Both the position numbers and the translations under genes were made by a program. A DNA stretch of 64,000 bases. Source: an uncultured Duncaniella sp. (GTDB lineage: Bacteria > Bacteroidota > Bacteroidia > Bacteroidales > Muribaculaceae). This document shows positions 44,259-53,165 of the stretch, piece by piece. A model generated the notes under the pieces. That model ran no database searches and was not told where the DNA came from. It saw only the letters and a list, made by a program, of their open reading frames with translations. The stretch is from NCBI GenBank assembly GCA_910589485.1, contig CAJUSW010000005.1:62001-126000 (forward strand), read 5' to 3'. Within the stretch, counting starts at the first letter, position 1, and every line of letters begins with the position of its first letter.

Positions 44259-45659
44259 ATGAAATTAAAGTATCTTATCGGCGGAATGTTATGCGCCATG
44301 ACCATGCTCGCTTCATGCGCTACTGACGGCAATCCCAGTAAAACCATCATTACCGATGTGCCGGAACGCCCGGCAGGACAGGAGGATATGATAGCCTTTG
44401 CCGCCGAACCCATAGACACTGTGAGAGTAGGATTCATCGGCCTCGGCATGCGCGGGCCGGGCGCGGTGAGCCGGTTCACCAAGATTCCCGGGACCAAGAT
44501 CGTAGCCCTATGCGACCTCGACAGCGCCAATGTGGAGAGATGCCAGCGGATACTCGACAATGCCGGACTGGAGCGCGTGGCCTCCTACAGCGGTGAAGAG
44601 GACGCATGGAAACAGCTCGTGGAGCGCGACGACATAGACCTCGTGTACATCGCCACCGACTGGAAGCATCATGCCCCGATGGCTCTCTATGCCATGGAAA
44701 ACGGCAAGCACACCGCCATCGAGGTGCCAGCCGCGATGGATCTTGACGAGATATGGGCCCTGATCAACACCTCGGAAAAGACTCGCAAGCACTGCATGAT
44801 GCTTGAGAACTGCGTATATGACTTCTTCGAGATGAACACCCTCAACATGGCCCAGCAGGGCCTGTTCGGCGAGGTGCTCCACACCGAGGGATCCTACATA
44901 CACAATCTCCAGGATTTCTGGGGCGAATACTGGAACAACTGGCGCCTCGACTACAACAAGGAGCACCGTGGCGACATCTATGCCACCCACGGCATGGGCC
45001 CGGCCTGCCAGCTGCTCGACATTCACCGTGGCGACCGCATGACCACCCTCGTGGCCATGGACACCAAGGCTGTGACCGGTCCCAAGCTCGTTGAGAAATT
45101 CACCGGCGAGAAGACCGACTCATTTGCCAACGGCGACCATACCATGACCATGATCCGCACCGCCAACGGCAAGACCATACACATACAGCACGATGTGATG
45201 AATCCCCGCCCCTACAGCCGTATGTATCAGCTCACCGGCACCAAGGGATTCGCCAACAAATATCCCCGCGAGGGGTACGCTTTCGAGCCCGAGCAGCTCG
45301 ATTCGGCCACGATGCCCGACCACGAGAATCTCACTGCCCACAGCTGTATATCCGACGAGCAGAAAGCCGCTCTGATCGAGAAATACACCCACCCCATCAT
45401 CCGCGAGGTAGGCGAGTATGCCAAGACCGTAGGCGGACACGGTGGCATGGATTATATCATGGATTACCGTCTGATCTACTGTCTGCGCAACGGTCTGCCC
45501 CTCGATATGGATGTGTATGACCTGGCCGAATGGTGCTCGCTCGCACCCCTCACCCGCCTCTCCATCGAAAACGGCAGCGCTCCCGTGAAGGTGCCCGATT
45601 TCACCCGTGGAGGCTGGCAGAAACTCAACGGATACCGCCACGCATATGTAAAGGAATAA
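44259..45659 (+). CDS. GH109-type Gfo/Idh/MocA glycosidase lipoprotein (alpha-N-acetylgalactosaminidase)
   Basis: This 466-residue protein has a lipoprotein signal (MTMLASC then ATDGNP). The Rossmann fold binds NAD (RVGFIGLGMRGPGAV, then ALCDLDS). GH109-type motifs follow (YIATDWKHHAPMAL, HTAIEVPAAMD, MMLENCVYD, GDIYATHGMGP). GH109 enzymes cleave terminal alpha-GalNAc with bound NAD in an oxidation-elimination mechanism (family knowledge). Assignment to GH109 and not another oxidoreductase rests on these motifs and on the divergent NahK-like kinase. The start at 44259 gives a lipobox; an upstream in-frame extension overlaps the promoter. Confidence 0.85.
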   Translation: MKLKYLIGGMLCAMTMLASCATDGNPSKTIITDVPERPAGQEDMIAFAAEPIDTVRVGFIGLGMRGPGAVSRFTKIPGTKIVALCDLDSANVERCQRILDNAGLERVASYSGEEDAWKQLVERDDIDLVYIATDWKHHAPMALYAMENGKHTAIEVPAAMDLDEIWALINTSEKTRKHCMMLENCVYDFFEMNTLNMAQQGLFGEVLHTEGSYIHNLQDFWGEYWNNWRLDYNKEHRGDIYATHGMGPACQLLDIHRGDRMTTLVAMDTKAVTGPKLVEKFTGEKTDSFANGDHTMTMIRTANGKTIHIQHDVMNPRPYSRMYQLTGTKGFANKYPREGYAFEPEQLDSATMPDHENLTAHSCISDEQKAALIEKYTHPIIREVGEYAKTVGGHGGMDYIMDYRLIYCLRNGLPLDMDVYDLAEWCSLAPLTRLSIENGSAPVKVPDFTRGGWQKLNGYRHAYVKE

Positions 45660-45691
45660 GATCCCCCCCTCTGCTCACTGATATCATACAG

Positions 45692-45729
45692 ACCGGCCAG
45701 GGCATTTTCGCGCCCCGGCCGGTTTTTTC
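45692..45729 (+). terminator. Terminator of the GH109 gene
   Basis: ACCGGCC and GGCCGGT pair in an imperfect hairpin with inner GGGC/GCGCC, followed by TTTTTT. It lies 33 nt after the stop. Confidence 0.85.
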
Positions 45730-45742
45730 ATAGGGAGTGACC

Positions 45743-46162
45743 TTATCGGACTATGGATTTATAGAACCTGAAATTCTTGCGCAGATGGATAAAGCCTATC
45801 AGCAGAAATACAAATCCGATCTTTCCATGTATTCCGCCCGGGGTGGCGTGCACATAGCTCCCTATCCAATGCAATGTGGCCACGATAGCACTTATCAGCA
45901 TCAACGCGAAGAATACGCCCAGCCATCGGTTTAGCCCGGATATCGGCATCTTAGCCGGACGTCGTGGGCCACCAGCACGCCAGTGCAAGGATATGTGCCA
46001 CAACAGGAGTCCGACATAAAGGCTTCCAAGGGCAATGTGGCACCACACCCACAACCTTTCTCCCCGAGGATCAGCCTCAAGCTGTATCCCCGAAACAAGC
46101 ATAATCAATGTAAGCGCAAGCAATGCCACGTCGCATATGCGCAGTTTCGTTATCTTTTTCAT
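45743..46162 (-). CDS. Four-helix membrane protein with conserved-looking histidines
   Basis: This 139-residue protein has four hydrophobic helices and histidines at several helix ends (VWCHIALGSLYVGLLLWHISLHW, ATLHWIG, IHGKIGFVFLL, GFIHLRKN). The pattern recalls small cytochrome-b-like or DUF4405-type membrane proteins, so haem or metal binding is possible but unproven. It is the last gene of the minus-strand group and starts 24 nt after the TonB receptor gene, and it may assist that receptor. A GTG start 6 codons upstream is an alternative. Confidence 0.65.
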   Translation of the reverse strand: MKKITKLRICDVALLALTLIMLVSGIQLEADPRGERLWVWCHIALGSLYVGLLLWHISLHWRAGGPRRPAKMPISGLNRWLGVFFALMLISAIVATLHWIGSYVHATPGGIHGKIGFVFLLIGFIHLRKNFRFYKSIVR

Positions 46163-46185
46163 AACATTTATTCTTTGCACCGTGA

Positions 46186-48297
46186 TTACTTCAAGCCATC
46201 CATTATCCCGCTGTTGGGGTCATGGAGCGGAACATCGGGGAAACCGGGGTCACAATCCGGGCCCTTGCTCCCAAAATCCAGGCTCACACTAAACTTAACT
46301 ACAGCATAGGCATTTTTATTGCAATGGGCGTTGGAAACATACGGGGTGAGAGCCGACATATTCTCGGACTTCATCCAATACTTCCGCATAAACGCATTGA
46401 AAACGCCTGCTTGCACCGACCATTTCGCGCCCTTATATCCGGCGAGCAACATATTCATGTCCTTTTCCCTGATAATCTCCTCGCCATACATGCTGTTGGC
46501 CGCTCCGGTCATCACACTACCGTTGAATATCCAGTGGCCGTAATTGAAATCCACATTCACCCCCAGGTGGAAAATATTCCTGACATGACTGTAACCGTTG
46601 CCGTGACTGAAATATCGGCTGAGCGACGGCGAGAGGCTTACCGACAGATGCTCGGACCACGGGCGCAGGATCAAGTCGAGCTCGCCACGCAACTCGCTGA
46701 ATGATCCCTGGTTATCATAACCTATCACAAATCGGTGGCCATCATACACAGTCGTGGTCATCACCGGGCGATATTCACGCCGGTAGCCCAGCGCCAGATC
46801 GGCGCTCACCACGCGATGGAAATATCCGGCCGTAAATCTCCGGTCAACAACCTTGAATGATTTAAGACCTGGATTACCTCGCCTCACCATGCCGGGCTGG
46901 ATAGTCTGCTCCACATCGTTCATCGACGAAAGGGGCGGATGCTTGCGGGCCAGGCTCACATCATATCCGAACCTCACATCCCTCACCGGCTCCCAACCGA
47001 TGGAGACCGACGGTGCTGGGGCGAATTTTTCAGCCGTGACGTCGCCTTGTTTCGTGTAGAGCCTTTCCACCTTGAGATTGGCAAGGAGTGTCCAGGCGAA
47101 GAACCTGACGTCATACTCACCAAATACCTCGCTATGGCTCCGTTCCAGTATCACACGGGCTGTCTCCATGCCTGAGTAATCGTTGGTGGTGCGCGACTGC
47201 TGATGTCTGAGCCCGGCGGTGAAATGCGAGGCTCCGCATCTCGCCTCATAGTATGCCTCGCCCGATATGGAATATCGGCGACCGGAGGCATCAGAAACTA
47301 CATCGGTAACGGGACGGCCATCCACCGATTCGGTGTAGACGTGATGCGATTTCGAGCGCGAAATCAGGCCCGACAATCCGGCCGTTATCCACCGGCTATC
47401 ACCCAGATTGTGCCGGAAACGCACCCCCACCGAGGGAGCCATATCCCGCTCCTGAGTATGCTCGTAAATCTCGGTCACAGTCTCCGAAGCCGACGTGTGA
47501 AGCATCGTGTGGCGGTCCCCCTCCTCCTTATCGGGCACATCATTACGGGTGAGCGAGGCTCTGAGATTCAGGAAATATTTCCCGTCGCGACGCAGAGTAT
47601 AGTTCATGGCTACATCAACCCCCATCATACCAACCGATACCGGCAACCCCTCCTCACGGCGCGTCACTGTCCCGTCGGGATAGTTCCACCGTTCCTCATA
47701 GTCGCGTATCCAGTTGTCGCGATGCAAGCCGAACATCCCGGCAGTTAAGGCCAGCGAAGAGGTGCCGTAATTGTAACGCGCTGATACATTGTCGATCGTC
47801 GCCCACTTTCCATTGCCAAGGGCATTCATACCCTCGGCTGAAAGATTGCCACCACTATCACGGCTACGCGTTATGTAGTCGATCACAGCATCGGCTCCGG
47901 AATATTTCACACCCGGGCGGTCATGAAGCTCAATCCTTACAATATCGTCGGGACGCAGGGCCGTGATCTCGGCCGAGGTTGCCTCCACACCGTTGATACA
48001 TAGCATCACCTCACCTCCGCCCGTAAGGTTGACGGTGCCGGTGAGGAGGTTTACCGAAATTCTCGGGAGCTGCATGCGGTTGAGCAGGTCGAGACCCGAC
48101 GTGGAAGCCTGTTTCTTCACGGCCAATGGGAGATATGAATTTCCGTCGGCCTTGCGTATCACCGGTGTAGCTTTCACTGTAATTTCCTGTAGCACAACCC
48201 GATCGGTAGAGTCGGCAGGAGATATATCCGTCCGGGCAAGGCACACGGAGGGGGCTGTGAGACACATCAGTGCCCACAAAAATGAGTTTTTTAGCAT
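46186..48297 (-). CDS. TonB-dependent receptor-like outer-membrane barrel
   Basis: This 703-residue protein has a signal peptide (LWALMCLTAPSVCLA), a short plug (VVLQEITVKATPVIRKADG, VMLCINGVEATSAEIT) and a long barrel with alternating aromatic strands. It lacks the N-terminal carboxypeptidase-D-like domain of SusC proteins. It lies 59 nt downstream of an ECF sigma gene in the same direction. The ligand is not known. The His-rich membrane proteins on both sides suggest a metal or haem compound; that is inference. Confidence 0.85.
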   Translation of the reverse strand: MLKNSFLWALMCLTAPSVCLARTDISPADSTDRVVLQEITVKATPVIRKADGNSYLPLAVKKQASTSGLDLLNRMQLPRISVNLLTGTVNLTGGGEVMLCINGVEATSAEITALRPDDIVRIELHDRPGVKYSGADAVIDYITRSRDSGGNLSAEGMNALGNGKWATIDNVSARYNYGTSSLALTAGMFGLHRDNWIRDYEERWNYPDGTVTRREEGLPVSVGMMGVDVAMNYTLRRDGKYFLNLRASLTRNDVPDKEEGDRHTMLHTSASETVTEIYEHTQERDMAPSVGVRFRHNLGDSRWITAGLSGLISRSKSHHVYTESVDGRPVTDVVSDASGRRYSISGEAYYEARCGASHFTAGLRHQQSRTTNDYSGMETARVILERSHSEVFGEYDVRFFAWTLLANLKVERLYTKQGDVTAEKFAPAPSVSIGWEPVRDVRFGYDVSLARKHPPLSSMNDVEQTIQPGMVRRGNPGLKSFKVVDRRFTAGYFHRVVSADLALGYRREYRPVMTTTVYDGHRFVIGYDNQGSFSELRGELDLILRPWSEHLSVSLSPSLSRYFSHGNGYSHVRNIFHLGVNVDFNYGHWIFNGSVMTGAANSMYGEEIIREKDMNMLLAGYKGAKWSVQAGVFNAFMRKYWMKSENMSALTPYVSNAHCNKNAYAVVKFSVSLDFGSKGPDCDPGFPDVPLHDPNSGIMDGLK

Positions 48298-48356
48298 GTG
48301 ATTGATTATTTGTTTAGAGTGGGGCGAAAAAAATACCCGCTCCGGATGTGTGAGGT

Positions 48357-48920
48357 TTATGCGTTAAGGATATCCTCGTATAGACCCCTGAGACGCAATC
48401 TGAGATGCTTTACGGCATAATGCTTGCGCGAGAGAAGCGTAGCCACCGGCACACCCGTATTTTCCGAAATATCCTTGACGGGAACACCGTCAAATACTGT
48501 CAGACAGAACACCTCGCTCTGCTCAGGTGGCAGTTCGGAGAGAGCGTTGTCAAGCTCCTGCCACACCAGTTTGCGCAGGTACACATTCTCCGGCTCACCG
48601 GCCGGCTCGCTGAACAGCATCTCCGCCAGTCCGTCGAAGGGATCGTCACCGTAGATTGTCAGCGCCGAGAGCGGTTCCTCATGCTTCCTGCGCCACAGGT
48701 TAAGGATCGAGTTGCGGGCCACGCGGTAGAGCCATCCCGAGATCTTTTCTATATCGCCGGCACCGTCACCTGCAGTACGCACCAGCTGATAGAACACATC
48801 CTGAAGTATGTCCTCGGCATCGTCAGTATCGCCTACCTGGCCACGAATGTATGACCGCAACCGGGGCGAGTAGCACTCGAAGATTCCTGTGATATATGCA
48901 CCCTTCTCACTCTCCGCCAT
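48357..48920 (-). CDS. ECF-type RNA polymerase sigma factor
   Basis: This 187-residue protein has sigma region 2 (DDAEDILQDVFYQLVRT, WLYRVARNSILNLWRRK) and region 4 (LPPEQSEVFCLTVFDGVPVKDIS, GVPVATLLSRKHYAVKHLR). Its start overlaps the 3' end of the His-rich membrane protein gene by 14 nt. No classical FecR anti-sigma gene is adjacent, so the small membrane protein may fill that role. The likely targets are its own operon and the TonB receptor gene. Confidence 0.92.
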   Translation of the reverse strand: MAESEKGAYITGIFECYSPRLRSYIRGQVGDTDDAEDILQDVFYQLVRTAGDGAGDIEKISGWLYRVARNSILNLWRRKHEEPLSALTIYGDDPFDGLAEMLFSEPAGEPENVYLRKLVWQELDNALSELPPEQSEVFCLTVFDGVPVKDISENTGVPVATLLSRKHYAVKHLRLRLRGLYEDILNA

Positions 48921-49281
48921 TGGAGCCGTCGGTATTGCGTGAATGCATCATGTCAAACCATTGGCGGCGACGTTCAAAGAACTCACGTCGCTGCTCATCG
49001 GTCATGCTGTGCCAGTGATTGTGATGGCCGTGATTGTGATGGAACACACCGCTTGCATGAAGCATACCTCCAAGCAGGAGACATCCGGCCATAAATCCGG
49101 CCGAGAGCAACTGTCCGAGAAAGAACATCCCTACTCCTTGCCAGTATCCTATGGCTCCCCAATCGCTCACCTGGGGTATGATGCCGTTCCATAGCCACAT
49201 TATGCCACCTCCGGCGATCCCCGGGATTATCACTGCCCATAGAAGCAGGAAAAACATTGTCTTGATTACCTTTTTCATCAT
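48907..49281 (-). CDS. Small membrane protein with His-rich cluster
   Basis: I do not recognise the family of this 124-residue protein. Two hydrophobic helices (MFFLLLWAVIIPGIAGGGIM and FFLGQLLSAGFMAGCLLLGG) are followed by a striking cluster, HHNHGHHNHWH, and a charged helical tail (DEQRREFFERRRQWF). The histidine cluster could bind metal. Because it is first in the operon and overlaps the sigma gene by 14 nt, it may act as sensor or anti-sigma factor. Confidence 0.75.
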   Translation of the reverse strand: MMKKVIKTMFFLLLWAVIIPGIAGGGIMWLWNGIIPQVSDWGAIGYWQGVGMFFLGQLLSAGFMAGCLLLGGMLHASGVFHHNHGHHNHWHSMTDEQRREFFERRRQWFDMMHSRNTDGSNGGE

Positions 49282-49371
49282 TCAAAATATCGTTAATATC
49301 AGTATCGTGTTCATTTATATAGACACACGGCAACGGAAAATATTTTATGATGAGGGTATATTTTTTTGACT

Positions 49372-49388
49372 GTGCGATATTATCGCAC
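49372..49388. promoter_or_regulatory. Palindrome upstream of the sigma-factor operon
   Basis: GTGCGATA and TATCGCAC form a perfect 8-bp palindrome with a 1-nt centre, 91 nt upstream of the His-rich protein gene. A near-identical site lies at 9775-9789. No TAnnTTTG element is seen for this operon, which fits a promoter read by another sigma factor. Confidence 0.4.
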
Positions 49389-49489
49389 CTTTTCGGGCAT
49401 GGAGGTGGATATTTTTGCAGAAATAAAAAAAGCTGTAGAGCATGGAATAAATGCCTTGATTTATTTTAAGGGTGTATATAAAATTACAC

Positions 49490-49497
49490 TATCTTTG
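49490..49497 (+). promoter_or_regulatory. -7 promoter element of SanA-like gene
   Basis: TATCTTTG lies 43 nt before the start codon at 49540. Confidence 0.6.
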
Positions 49498-49539
49498 CAT
49501 GCGTAACCATTCATCCACTCACCACTGAAATCGAAGCAC

Positions 49540-50595
49540 ATGAGAATAGTATATAAACGAATCATATTGAGTCTGACAGTTTTTGTCGCACTGATTATTA
49601 TAGGTACAATCATTGTCAACAGGCACGTGGAATCCAGGACCGGTGATCTGATCTATGAAAATGTAGACTCGATCCCACACAATAAGGTGGCACTGTTGCT
49701 CGGGACAAATCCATTGAACCGGCATGGCCATCCCAATTCATATTTCGCCAACAGAATCGAGCTCGCCGTACAGCTCTATCATGCGGGTAAAATAGATTTC
49801 ATAATCGCGAGCGGAGACAATCATGTGAAAGAGTATGACGAGCCTACTGCCATGAGGGATTCCCTGATAGCCCGTGGCGTGCCCGAGCACAGGATCGTAC
49901 TTGATTTCGCCGGATTCAGGACTCTTGATTCGGTGGTCAGGGCAAAAGAGGTGTTCGGATGCGATTCGCTGACGATAATATCGCAAGGCGACCATTGCGC
50001 ACGGGCGCTGTATCTCGCGGAGGCCAACGGAATAAGCGCCGTAGCGATAGCGGCTCCCATAAGAGCCGGCCGATTTGTGCGCACGCGTCTCGCCATACGC
50101 GAATGGCTTGCCCGCGACAAAATGATGCTGGATCTGTGGTTGGGCAAGCGTCCTCATTTTTTAGGCGAGCGGATCAATATACCGGAGGCTCCTTTGCAAA
50201 AATGCACTTCATCGCTCCCGGGAGTAACGATGAGTGTGAGAGATCTGGAAAAATTAAGCATCCCGGTCGACTCGATAATCGTAGATATACACAATGATAC
50301 TGACAGAGAAGTATCGTTTGGCACAATGTATACACTGGAAAAACTATCGAACGGGGAGTGGATACCTATGCCCTACAACCGGAAATATGAGGACGGCGAG
50401 ATTGTACAGATTTTCAATGCCATAGCGTACATACACGCGCCACACTCGCATATAGGCAATATAAATGACACCCGATGCCACAGCAGGATGTTCGAGAACG
50501 GGATGTACCGTCTGACCAAACATTTCCACTCAGAAGCATCACAGAGCAATGACAGCATTTCCGTAGAGTTTGAAATAAGGGCCCGTCCCCAATAA
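49540..50595 (+). CDS. SanA-like DUF218 membrane protein fused to an Ig-like domain
   Basis: This 351-residue protein has one N-terminal membrane helix (ILSLTVFVALIIIGTIIV) and a DUF218/SanA domain at about 45-205 (VALLLGTNPLNRHG, FIIASGDN, TAMRDSLIARGVP, TIISQGDHCARALYLA). SanA-type proteins affect envelope integrity. Residues 225-350 form a beta-rich Ig-like domain (DSIIVDIHNDTDREVSFGTMYTLEKL...W) like those in bacterial envelope proteins, which is not part of SanA in Proteobacteria. The function of the fusion is unknown. Confidence 0.8.
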   Translation: MRIVYKRIILSLTVFVALIIIGTIIVNRHVESRTGDLIYENVDSIPHNKVALLLGTNPLNRHGHPNSYFANRIELAVQLYHAGKIDFIIASGDNHVKEYDEPTAMRDSLIARGVPEHRIVLDFAGFRTLDSVVRAKEVFGCDSLTIISQGDHCARALYLAEANGISAVAIAAPIRAGRFVRTRLAIREWLARDKMMLDLWLGKRPHFLGERINIPEAPLQKCTSSLPGVTMSVRDLEKLSIPVDSIIVDIHNDTDREVSFGTMYTLEKLSNGEWIPMPYNRKYEDGEIVQIFNAIAYIHAPHSHIGNINDTRCHSRMFENGMYRLTKHFHSEASQSNDSISVEFEIRARPQ

Positions 50596-50653
50596 TTATG
50601 ACTTTTTTGCAGTTGTCCCGGAGATTTTTCACAGCTAAATACAAGTTATTTAT

Positions 50654-50661
50654 TATTTTTG
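50654..50661 (+). promoter_or_regulatory. -7 promoter element of EEP hydrolase gene
   Basis: TATTTTTG lies 47 nt before the start at 50709. Confidence 0.55.
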
Positions 50662-50708
50662 CACACAATATAAATACAATAAGAGTTTCTAATAGTGTCT
50701 AAAATCCA

Positions 50709-51644
50709 ATGAAAACCATTTTCCGATTATTACCGCTGATGATGTTGATCATCATGGCATGGCCCGACAGTGTATATGCCGCCGGCGATGTGGCCGAATT
50801 CAATGTGGCAACCTACAATATCCGCCAGAAAAACGAGAGCGATTCGCTCAACGGCGACAACTGGAAACAACGGTGCCCGATGGTGGCCGGAATAATCAGA
50901 TTTCATGAATTCAATATATTCGGCACACAGGAGGGGTTCAAGGATCAGCTTGAGGAGCTGAAAGCACAGTTGCCGGGTTACGAATACATAGGCGTGGCCC
51001 GCGAGGACGGGAAAGATGCCGGCGAGCACTCGGCCATATTCTATGACACGGACATGTTTGAACTGATTGACCACGGCGATTTCTGGCTCTCGGAGACACC
51101 CGACCGTCCGGGCTTGGGATGGGATGCCGCGTGCATACGCATATGCTCATGGGGAAAATTCCGCCACAAGGATACCGGCAAGGTGTTTCAGTTCTTCAAT
51201 CTCCATCTCGATCATGTGGGGGAAAAGGCCCGCGTGGAGAGCGTGTTGCTCGTGCAACGCAAGATGAAGGAGATAGGGATGGAGCTCCCGACGTTCCTCA
51301 CCGGTGATTTCAATGTGGATCAGACCGACAAGCTGTATGGCGTGCTGTCGGCCTCGGATTTCCTGAAAGATGCTTTCCGCTCGGCCCGACTGGTGTATGC
51401 CCCCAACGGAACATTCAACAGTTATCAGCCCGACGGATATACCGAAAGCCGCATCGACCACATATTCCATACCGATGATATAGCCGTGGAGAAATACGGA
51501 GTGCTGACCGATACCTACCGCACACCGGTGGAGGGAAATCTCACGCTCGACTCATCCAACTTCCCCAAGGAGGTGAGCCTCAAGGCTTACCGTTGCCGCA
51601 TGCCCTCCGATCATTTCCCGGTCAAAATCAAGGTGGCACTGTGA
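50709..51644 (+). CDS. Secreted endonuclease/exonuclease/phosphatase-family protein
   Basis: This 311-residue protein has a signal peptide (LLPLMMLIIMAWPDSVYA). The EEP catalytic motifs appear in order: ATYNIRQ, FGTQEG, FNLHLDHVG, TGDFN, RIDHIF and PSDHFPV. These give the metal-binding and catalytic residues of the DNase I-like fold. It could act on nucleic acid, a phosphoester or an inositol phosphate outside the cytoplasm; sequence does not decide. It is a single gene with its own promoter. Confidence 0.88.
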   Translation: MKTIFRLLPLMMLIIMAWPDSVYAAGDVAEFNVATYNIRQKNESDSLNGDNWKQRCPMVAGIIRFHEFNIFGTQEGFKDQLEELKAQLPGYEYIGVAREDGKDAGEHSAIFYDTDMFELIDHGDFWLSETPDRPGLGWDAACIRICSWGKFRHKDTGKVFQFFNLHLDHVGEKARVESVLLVQRKMKEIGMELPTFLTGDFNVDQTDKLYGVLSASDFLKDAFRSARLVYAPNGTFNSYQPDGYTESRIDHIFHTDDIAVEKYGVLTDTYRTPVEGNLTLDSSNFPKEVSLKAYRCRMPSDHFPVKIKVAL

Positions 51645-51658
51645 GTGCACCCCTCAGC

Positions 51659-52642
51659 TTATTGCTCCTGTCCGGCCCAGGAGTTTAATATGGATTTGAA
51701 ATCGGATATCATCAGTTGGAAATCATAGATGAGTTTCCGCTCCAGACGCTTTGCCACTTGCTCCACCGCATGGATAAGGTATTGACTCAGCAACTGCCTC
51801 TGGCTGTGATGTGACAACTGACTGAATTCCTTTTCCAGCACTATATCCACCCGCGTTCGTCCGGTATCTTTTCTGAACGGGCCATAGGAATATCGGTTTC
51901 TCAGATAGTATCCATTATCCTCAATCTCCTTCGCGGAATACATCTCAAGGAGCTTGGGATAGAAGTCCTTACGCTTAAGTTTAAGCGATTCGTCGGCAAT
52001 GATATGATTGGTCTTGCAATGATAATTGTCGTAGTAGCTGAACGACAGATCGATTACGATTGCATCGATGGCCGATCCATACAGCTGAGGGCGCATCTCA
52101 CGGTCGAGCGTCCGTTTGAGTTCATTCTCAATGCTCTCGACCACCGGCCGAGAGTTGGCATAGCAATTGTCGAGGCCCCGCACGATGCGGACAGGATTCT
52201 TAGGTATCCAGTTGCGCTGACTGCTCAGCGTGAGATCCTGAGGCTGCCCTATCGGTCCGCCAACGCGCTCGGGGTGCTCCAACGGATCGTCGGAGGTCCC
52301 ATGGTAAAATGACAGTTCATAGTCAATGGCAAATCCGTTCTTGCGCTTCGACCACACGGCATCAAGGTAACGAGGCTTGGCGTAACGGTTCATGAAATAA
52401 GTCTCCGGATTGCCGTTAAACCATGTGCCTTTGATGGCCTCAAGAGGTTCATGACTTCCCCAGCCTATTATGGCAAGGGCCTCGCAAATCCTCACCGCCA
52501 CGTTCCATTCCTCAACGGTGCGGTAACGCGAGTATTTCAGGAATCCTGCATACAGCTCATCACGCAGGGCGTCACTGTCGGGATGGCCCAACAGGTATCG
52601 GCGCAGCTCATCGATATCGTTGATTTCAAGTATCTCGTTCAT
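51659..52642 (-). CDS. Unrecognised protein
   Basis: I do not recognise this 327-residue protein. It has no signal peptide or membrane segment. Distinct parts are RRYLLGHPDSDALRDELY near the start, a central acidic/aromatic stretch (GFAIDYELSFYHG) and a helical end (HAVEQVAKRLERKLIYDF). It is convergent with the EEP gene (14 nt between) and followed upstream on the same strand by the GNAT gene. Confidence 0.7.
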   Translation of the reverse strand: MNEILEINDIDELRRYLLGHPDSDALRDELYAGFLKYSRYRTVEEWNVAVRICEALAIIGWGSHEPLEAIKGTWFNGNPETYFMNRYAKPRYLDAVWSKRKNGFAIDYELSFYHGTSDDPLEHPERVGGPIGQPQDLTLSSQRNWIPKNPVRIVRGLDNCYANSRPVVESIENELKRTLDREMRPQLYGSAIDAIVIDLSFSYYDNYHCKTNHIIADESLKLKRKDFYPKLLEMYSAKEIEDNGYYLRNRYSYGPFRKDTGRTRVDIVLEKEFSQLSHHSQRQLLSQYLIHAVEQVAKRLERKLIYDFQLMISDFKSILNSWAGQEQ

Positions 52643-52687
52643 AGGTTCGGCGTGTATTCGGTCTGATCCGGAGGGAGCGAACCAGTA

Positions 52688-53158
52688 CTATACCAAGTGC
52701 AAATGATAGATTCTTGTTTTCTCGCCCCACGGATGATAGCAGTGCCCGATGAAGCTGAAGCCATAACGCTCGTAATAGCCGATGTGGTCGGTGCACAGAT
52801 ACAGGTCGCGGAATCCTGCCTTCCCGGCATCATCGGCGGCTTGCTCTATCAACATCCGGCCGTAGCCATTGCATCGGCAATCCTCCTCGACATATAGAGC
52901 GGCGAGCCAAGGGTACAGGTCCATGCGGGAATTGAAATCATTTGTCACGAGTCCGGCGCAACCGGCGATCCGCTCCCCGTCGACCAGCAGATACCATTGC
53001 GGGAGGGGGTTGGCAGCATCAATGCAATGGCGCATGCAGTCATCGTAGACGGCCATGGAGTCTTCCGTAGCCCATTTCTCCTGGAAATAGGCTATCGCAC
53101 GTTCAAGATATTGGGGATTTTTCCTAAGAGATATTATTTTCATTGATATTTTTTTCAT
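52688..53158 (-). CDS. GNAT-family N-acetyltransferase
   Basis: This 156-residue protein has the acetyl-CoA binding segment (LYVEEDCRCNGYGRMLIEQA, a variant of the R/Q-xxG-x-G/A loop) and the usual later strand (YLCTDHIGYYERYGFSFIG). Its acceptor is unknown. It is close to the YdeI-like gene upstream on the same strand (7 nt), so the two may be cotranscribed. ATG at codon 6 is an alternative start. Confidence 0.88.
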   Translation of the reverse strand: MKKISMKIISLRKNPQYLERAIAYFQEKWATEDSMAVYDDCMRHCIDAANPLPQWYLLVDGERIAGCAGLVTNDFNSRMDLYPWLAALYVEEDCRCNGYGRMLIEQAADDAGKAGFRDLYLCTDHIGYYERYGFSFIGHCYHPWGEKTRIYHLHLV

Positions 53159-53165
53159 TATAGTA

